Shown: piece after piece, positions 59,926 through 64,000 of the stretch
Numbering within the stretch: the stretch's first letter is position 1
Layout of the letters: each line of letters starts with the position of its first letter
From: Sediminibacillus halophilus
GTDB lineage: Bacteria; Bacillota; Bacilli; Bacillales; Amphibacillaceae
Assembly: GCF_900103695.1 (NCBI RefSeq)
Contig: NZ_FNHF01000001.1
Coordinates: 962,756-1,026,755 of the forward strand
Reading direction: 5' to 3'
DNA: 64,000 bases
Translations under genes and position numbers: made by a program
The notes under the pieces: generated by a model
Databases searched by the model: none
Seen by the model: the letters and a program-made list of their open reading frames with translations, nothing else
What the model was told of the DNA's origin: nothing

Positions 59926-60567
59926 ATGAAAACAAGCACCACAGACTTTTTACAAACCGCAACCCTGGGCATGGGCTGATTCTGGGGTACGGAAGCCCGG
60001 TTCGGGCATTTACCAGGGGTAGTCCGCACCCGCACCGGCTATGCCGGCGGGACAACAAATAAGCCGACTTATAAAACGATCGGCGATCATACCGAAATGG
60101 TCCAAGTCGACTTCAATACGTCGCTTCTTTCCTATCAAGCACTGCTTGAACACTTTTGGAATAGTCATAATCCTAACCGGGACAGCTATAAAGGCCGCCA
60201 ATACTTGTCTCTGTTGTTATACCAAGATGCCAGTGAGTTGGCGGCAATCCAGAGCGTTAAAAATAAACTGGAAAAGCAGTCATCAATGGCAATTCAAACA
60301 GAAATTGCCCCTTTTAACAGCTTCACACTAGCTGAAGAAAGACACCAAAAATATTTTATAAAAAGATACCCAGATGCAGTGAACAAATTGCAAGAACTGT
60401 ACCCTTCTTTCGAAATCTTTAACAACGCCACCCTACCAGCCCGCCTAAACAGTTTTGTAAAAGGCTGGGTCACGATGGCGGAGTTGAGGTCCGAAATCAA
60501 AAACTGGCCAATCGCTGAAGCTGAACAAGAAAAACTGCTTCATACAATAAAATCAATCCGCTGGTGA
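59926..60567 (+). CDS. msrA: Peptide methionine sulfoxide reductase MsrA, probable selenoprotein (TGA = Sec18)
   Basis: 213 residues if the TGA at 59977-59979 is read as selenocysteine. ATG five bases after GGAGGG. The MsrA active-site motif G-C-F-W-G reads GMG(TGA)FWG; before and after, the frame is uninterrupted and MsrA-like (EARFGHLPGVVRTRTGYAGG, GDHTEMVQVDF, LLEHFWNSHNP, AEERHQKYFIKRYP). Reduces methionine-S-sulfoxide in proteins. No cysteine occurs anywhere, so a resolving Cys is absent and the recoded residue would be the only redox centre. A SECIS-like hairpin lies directly downstream. Alternatives: Cys-to-stop mutation (TGC/TGT to TGA) or a sequencing error. A terminator follows at 60590. 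Confidence 0.75.
59982..60016 (+). promoter_or_regulatory. Candidate bacterial SECIS element
   Basis: Upper stem GCCCG (59995-59999) / CGGGC (60003-60007) with apical loop GTT, its G in first position 20 bases after the TGA. Lower stem CTGG-(GG)-TA / TACCAG (59982-59989 with 60011-60016). It fits published bacterial rules: loop of 3-14 bases, G among the first two, 16-37 bases from UGA. Confidence 0.65.
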
Positions 60568-60589
60568 AGGAACAATCAGAAAATAACCG

Positions 60590-60627
60590 AGCCGCCAATC
60601 GAAATAGCAAACGATTGGCGGCTTTTT
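60590..60627 (+). terminator. Terminator of msrA
   Basis: AGCCGCCAATCG / CGATTGGCGGCT, then T-run. In the remaining gap to 60917 I find no gene. Confidence 0.9.
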
Positions 60628-60917
60628 CTTTTTACCTCTCTCCCTATTACACACCAGCCGCCCAGGGAAAGCGCAGGGGATATCCGCAGTACCGCGTTCC
60701 GATTCCCCATTAGTGGGGAGGTTTCGGGAGAATCAATCAAGCAATGTCACAGTTTCTATCAACATTGCAATGAACAAGCAACAAGGCATGTGAAAAGAAT
60801 CATTCCTTTAGTTCGTTTAGGCACTCCCGATTCGTGAAATATTCTGAAACTTTTTACAATAACTTGCGTAAAGTTAACTAGATGTTTTTACAAAGAAACT
60901 TTTAAGGAGGGGAAAAT

Positions 60918-61826
60918 TTGATTGAAGTAGCCCAATTGAGCAAGTCATATGGCAAAATCCAGGCACTGACCAATATCGAGTTTACGATCGACAAAGGAAC
61001 CTGCTTCGGTCTTGTCGGTCCGAATGGGGCTGGAAAGTCGACATTGATGAAAATCCTTGCTGGGATTTTACAGCAGTTTGAAGGTGACATTGTCGTTGAT
61101 CGATTTTCTGTTGCAAAAGAAAAACAAGCGGTCAAGCAGCTGATTGGCTATATACCACAGGAACTCTGTCTGGAAGAAACATTGACAGCAAGGGATAATT
61201 TGCTGCTTTTCGGTCGACTTTACGGAATTTCAGGAAGAACCTTGAACAATCGTATTGACAACGTGTTAGAAAAAATCGGGCTGACGGAGCGAAGCAAAGA
61301 TACTGTCCTGAATTTTTCCGGTGGCATGAAACGGCGGTTGAACATTGGGTGTGCCCTGCTGCATGAGCCGGCCATCGTTATCATGGATGAACCCACCGTG
61401 GGAATAGATCCCCAGTCACGAAAATCCATTTTCTCGATTATCGAGCAATTAAGAGCAGACGGCAGCACAATTATTTATTCCAGTCATTACATGGAAGAGG
61501 TAGAACAGCTTTGTGACAGAATTGGTCTGATCGATAAAGGGATATTATTGGAAAATGGAACCATGAACGGGCTGATGGAAAAGTACGGCACCCCTTCTTT
61601 ATACGTTTCCGGCGATACTATAGAAGCAGAGCATCTCCACCCCTACCAAATCGCTCCTAAAGGGGATGGCTATTTAGTCAGGGATGCAAACCCTCTTGCC
61701 ACATTAGAAAAGTTGCTCGTCCGTTTTCGCGAGCTGGATCTGCAACCGCGGAGATTGGAATTGTATTATCCGAAGCTGGAGGACATTTTCTTCCAGTTGA
61801 CCGGCACAAAGTTGCGCGATAACTAA
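60918..61826 (+). CDS. ABC-2 exporter ATP-binding protein
   Basis: 302 aa, TTG start after AAGGAGGGG. Walker A GPNGAGKS, signature FSGGMKRRLNIGCAL, Walker B IVIMDEPTVGIDPQS, H-loop SSHYMEEVE, and the DrrA-type accessory end (RRLELYYPKLEDIFFQLTG). Resembles daunorubicin/NatA/YfiL-type exporters for drugs or lipids. The permease starts 18 bases downstream. Confidence 0.88.
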   Translation: MIEVAQLSKSYGKIQALTNIEFTIDKGTCFGLVGPNGAGKSTLMKILAGILQQFEGDIVVDRFSVAKEKQAVKQLIGYIPQELCLEETLTARDNLLLFGRLYGISGRTLNNRIDNVLEKIGLTERSKDTVLNFSGGMKRRLNIGCALLHEPAIVIMDEPTVGIDPQSRKSIFSIIEQLRADGSTIIYSSHYMEEVEQLCDRIGLIDKGILLENGTMNGLMEKYGTPSLYVSGDTIEAEHLHPYQIAPKGDGYLVRDANPLATLEKLLVRFRELDLQPRRLELYYPKLEDIFFQLTGTKLRDN

Positions 61827-61844
61827 ACGAGAGGAGGAACTAAT

Positions 61845-62588
61845 TTGTGGGCTATAGCTCAAATGGAATTAAAAAAGAATATACACGATAAAGGAATTTG
61901 GTTCTGGACTTTTATTTTACCGATTCTTTTCATTATTGTCTTTGTTGCTGTTTTTTCCGGTCAGGAAGGGGTGGAATATGCAGAAACTGTCACCCAAATC
62001 ATTCCTGGGTACACAGTCATGTTCACATTTTTTATCATGATCTCCATCCTGATTACTTTCATAAAGGATCGAGAGCGTGGAATGGTCGCTCGTATTGCCA
62101 GTACACCGATTTCCGTCAGCAGTTACTTTTTGGGCAAATGGATTCCTTTTATGATCATTGTCCTCCTGCAGATCGCTGTTTTGTTCTTGTTCGGAGTCCT
62201 TGTTTATGACCTTCCACTTGGTGATCCGACCGCGCTTATCGTTATGTCCTTGTTCCAGGCCTTTCTTGCAACAAGTTGGGGGTTGGCCATGGCGGTGCTG
62301 GTGAAGACTGAAAATATGGGGATTGCGCTGACGCAAATCATTGCACTGGGAGGAGCTTTGCTTGGCGGGTTATGGATGCCGATTGAAATCATGCCCGACA
62401 TCATGCAGACCATCTGTAAGTTTATCCCGCAATATTGGGGATTGGAAGGCTATAAAGAAATCATTCTCCATGATGGTGGAGTACTGGATATATGGCAGCC
62501 GTTAGCCATCTTGCTCGTCGGTGGCGCAATCGGCGTACTGATTGCCATAACCGGATATCAGCGGTACTTACGATTAGCTAAAAGTTGA
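61845..62588 (+). CDS. ABC-2 permease
   Basis: 247 aa from a TTG after GAGAGGAGG. Six helices. The ABC-2 signature region IKDRERGMVARIASTPISVS and the conserved LGGALLGGLWMPIEIMPDIM, KFIPQYWGLEGYKEI near the end are typical of DrrB/YfiM-like drug and linearmycin exporters. Works with the ATPase upstream as a homodimer. Confidence 0.87.
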   Translation: MWAIAQMELKKNIHDKGIWFWTFILPILFIIVFVAVFSGQEGVEYAETVTQIIPGYTVMFTFFIMISILITFIKDRERGMVARIASTPISVSSYFLGKWIPFMIIVLLQIAVLFLFGVLVYDLPLGDPTALIVMSLFQAFLATSWGLAMAVLVKTENMGIALTQIIALGGALLGGLWMPIEIMPDIMQTICKFIPQYWGLEGYKEIILHDGGVLDIWQPLAILLVGGAIGVLIAITGYQRYLRLAKS

Positions 62589-62591
62589 TAC

Positions 62592-62632
62592 AAAAGCATT
62601 CATCCTGCAGTTAACGCCGGATGGATGCTTTT
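62592..62632. terminator. Bidirectional terminator
   Basis: AAAAGCATTCATCC / GGATGGATGCTTTT with one central mismatch, between convergent genes. Confidence 0.82.
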
Positions 62633-62645
62633 CCTGTTTCTTGCC

Positions 62646-62867
62646 CTACTTTGGCTTTTTTTGTTTTCGGAAATACTCAGATATTTGAATAACACGGACG
62701 TCTCGCGGGTGGAGCTCATGGTAAATTCCCCTGCTGTCATGAAAGGAAACATAATCATCCCGCTCACTTTGAATCAACTCTTCGGCCTGTTCCTGGGAAT
62801 CGGCAAAAATGAACCGACGGATATAATGCTCCTGATCGAAAAAGTAGGTTACTTTAAACTCTTTCAC
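62646..62867 (-). CDS. Hypothetical small soluble protein
   Basis: 73 aa, GTG start after AGAGGA. Sequence KEFKVTYFFDQEHYIRRFIF, ADSQEQAEELIQSERDDYVS, then IYHELHPRDVRVIQISEYF. A beta-alpha-beta pattern with charged surface; similar short proteins occur in Bacillus without known role. Divergent from the Rossmann-protein gene. Confidence 0.6.
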   Translation of the reverse strand: MKEFKVTYFFDQEHYIRRFIFADSQEQAEELIQSERDDYVSFHDSRGIYHELHPRDVRVIQISEYFRKQKKPK

Positions 62868-62967
62868 CCTATCCTCTCCCCGTTTTTCTTTCCTTCCATC
62901 TTAACAAATCCGACAGAGTGTTTTACAGTTATAAGCAGACAATACGACAAACTACCAGGAGGTATCC

Positions 62968-63873
62968 ATGAAGAATACAAAGCAATGGACTGTTGCTGTG
63001 GCAGGTTCCAGTCGAATACCGGTTAAAAAAATTCTTTCCAGACTGGACAATAATTATCACCTAATTAGAATTTCGGGCAAACAGCCACCCGAAAAGAAAT
63101 GGAAAAACCAAGATTGTCATACATGTGATCTTTTTAATCCTACTTCAGTAGAAAAAGGATTGCAGCATGCCAATCTGGCTATATTTTTATATCCAACAGA
63201 GTTTACGGCAGCCCGCTTATCCCAAGCCACCCTTCCTGATATGGCTGTACTTGCCGCTGACAGCTTTGCCCGGGCAATCAGAAAGACGGGGATCAAAAAA
63301 ATCATTTTTATTAAACCCGAGGAGAGCAATGGAATGATTTCCAACGACAGCCTTGTTGAGGTAGAAAAAGTGCTCAGCAGTTCCGGGGTACCAATAAGGA
63401 CCATCTCAATTCCAGTGCGACTTTTTCGCTACCAGTCACAATGGCATGGTGCAGCCGACGGTGTCCGATCCATTCAACGAGTCACTTTACCACATGGAAA
63501 AGACGCAAAGTGGGCAGCATTTCATTATCCAAATTGGCTTAATCGAGCAGGTTGGCCGTTGATTAAGACAGAGTGGAGGAAAAACTTTTGCAACGTCTAC
63601 TTCCGCTCTCTCACTCGTCCGCTGCTCGTTCTCCATTACTCGGAAGAAAACAGTGATACAGACCGAGCTGTTTATCACATAGCCGGAGGCGCTCTTGCTG
63701 CTGACCTTGCTGGCAGGCTGGAGTTTTGTCAGCTTCCAGCAAGCAACCATTGCCTGATAGCCATTCATGAATTCCAGCCATCCCTGCCATGGCTTGTCTA
63801 TAAATATAGTCAGGCAATTATCCATTTACTGGTGATGGGATTGTTCAAAAAGCATTTGGAAAGGATTGCTTAG
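62968..63873 (+). CDS. NAD(P)-binding Rossmann-like protein with degenerate nucleotide motif
   Basis: 301 aa, ATG after AGGAGG. Order of elements follows NmrA/SDR-e proteins: first strand WTVAVAGSSRIPVKKILSRL, CDLFNPTSVEKGLQHANLAI, IRKTGIKKIIFIKP, then a C-terminal domain. The usual G-A-x-G-x-x-G loop is VAGSSRIPVKK, so dinucleotide binding may be lost or altered. The C-terminal half (AAFHYPNWLNRAGWPLIKTE, HYSEENSDTDRAVYHIAGG) is not familiar. Function unknown. Confidence 0.6.
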   Translation: MKNTKQWTVAVAGSSRIPVKKILSRLDNNYHLIRISGKQPPEKKWKNQDCHTCDLFNPTSVEKGLQHANLAIFLYPTEFTAARLSQATLPDMAVLAADSFARAIRKTGIKKIIFIKPEESNGMISNDSLVEVEKVLSSSGVPIRTISIPVRLFRYQSQWHGAADGVRSIQRVTLPHGKDAKWAAFHYPNWLNRAGWPLIKTEWRKNFCNVYFRSLTRPLLVLHYSEENSDTDRAVYHIAGGALAADLAGRLEFCQLPASNHCLIAIHEFQPSLPWLVYKYSQAIIHLLVMGLFKKHLERIA

Positions 63874-63888
63874 TACAGCTAGTTGGTT

Positions 63889-64000
63889 GATTGATCCTCT
63901 TCTTCGCGGAAGTTGATCCTCTTTTTCGGATTATCGCTCTTCTTTTTCCTGTTGTTGATCTTCTTCCCGGGATGGTCGCTCTTCTTCACGGAAGTTGATC
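63889..64000. repeat. Imperfect ~21-base tandem repeat, cut by the window edge
   Basis: About five units of TTGATCCTCTTCTTCGCGGAA-type sequence (variants TTGATCCTCTTTTTCGGATT, TCGCTCTTCTTTTTCCTG, TTGATCTTCTTCCCGGGA, TCGCTCTTCTTCACGGAA) continue to the last base. Confidence 0.65.

Noticed and set aside
59926..60567. Truncated MsrA starting at an internal codon (60097)
   Set aside because: It would lack the active site entirely; the frame upstream continues through the TGA with clear MsrA sequence back to a good start.

Overview
The window looks like chromosome of a spore-forming, aerobic to facultatively anaerobic, probably moderately halotolerant member of the Bacillaceae. The pointers are Bacillus subtilis-type gene sets in the same order (sigY-yxlCDEFG; ytrA/ytrB-like; ykoN/P/Q-like), Spo0E- and coat-like sporulation proteins, a BCCT glycine betaine transporter, GsiB-, RsbR- and YtxH-type general stress proteins, and frequent TTG/GTG starts behind strong AGGAGG sites. 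I cannot fix the genus from sequence alone. No rRNA, tRNA, CRISPR array, prophage or intact insertion sequence was seen.

Layout. 0-6.4 kb: a VOC/epimerase-like protein, small membrane proteins, REP-like palindromes, the DEAD-box helicase YfmL, an acetyltransferase and the complete SigY ECF-sigma operon. 6.9-9.4 kb: a methyltransferase and OpuD. 9.8-15.2 kb: a seven-gene minus-strand ABC operon with four permease-like proteins and one ATPase. 15.3-18 kb: coat-like, HHH and GNAT genes. 18.5-24 kb: a respiration block with a ba3-type oxidase (subunits I, II and a 52-aa IIa), a MobA-like protein, Fnr and a CuA-type lipoprotein. Three promoters here carry FNR boxes at the same distance from a -10 element. 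24-31 kb: an XRE pair, an ABC exporter, divergent SigB-type stress genes, a monoacylglycerol-lipase-like esterase, and queF plus a queuosine-precursor transporter under a preQ1 riboswitch. 31.6-35.5 kb: a YtrA/YtrB-type ABC operon that ends in an ECF sigma gene. 36.8-41 kb: a CPA antiporter, Pgl, Spo0E-like and RsbR-like genes. 41.7-50.7 kb: a CYP152 P450, an amidase, YkoP/YkoQ/YkoN-like genes, a chemoreceptor with a SigD promoter, and a thermitase-like protease. 50.9-54.3 kb: an amtB operon with a DUF294 nucleotidyltransferase, a DnaQ-like exonuclease and a short GlnR/TnrA-like regulator, preceded by a TnrA/GlnR box. 54.4-64 kb: YvbH, a CDGSH protein, a large class A PBP, YpjP, MsrA, an ABC-2 exporter and a Rossmann protein, then an imperfect tandem repeat at the edge.

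The most striking observation is the msrA gene at 59926-60567. Its catalytic GCFWG cysteine codon is TGA, the rest of the frame is intact, the protein has no other cysteine, and a hairpin meeting bacterial SECIS rules starts just after the TGA. This suggests a selenocysteine MsrA. No selA/B/C/D gene lies in the window, so the call depends on the rest of the genome.

Other points of interest are the FNR regulon, the internal terminator plus second SigY promoter, the ECF sigma attached to an ABC operon, and a family of ~105-bp repeats whose terminal arms pair within a copy but differ between copies.
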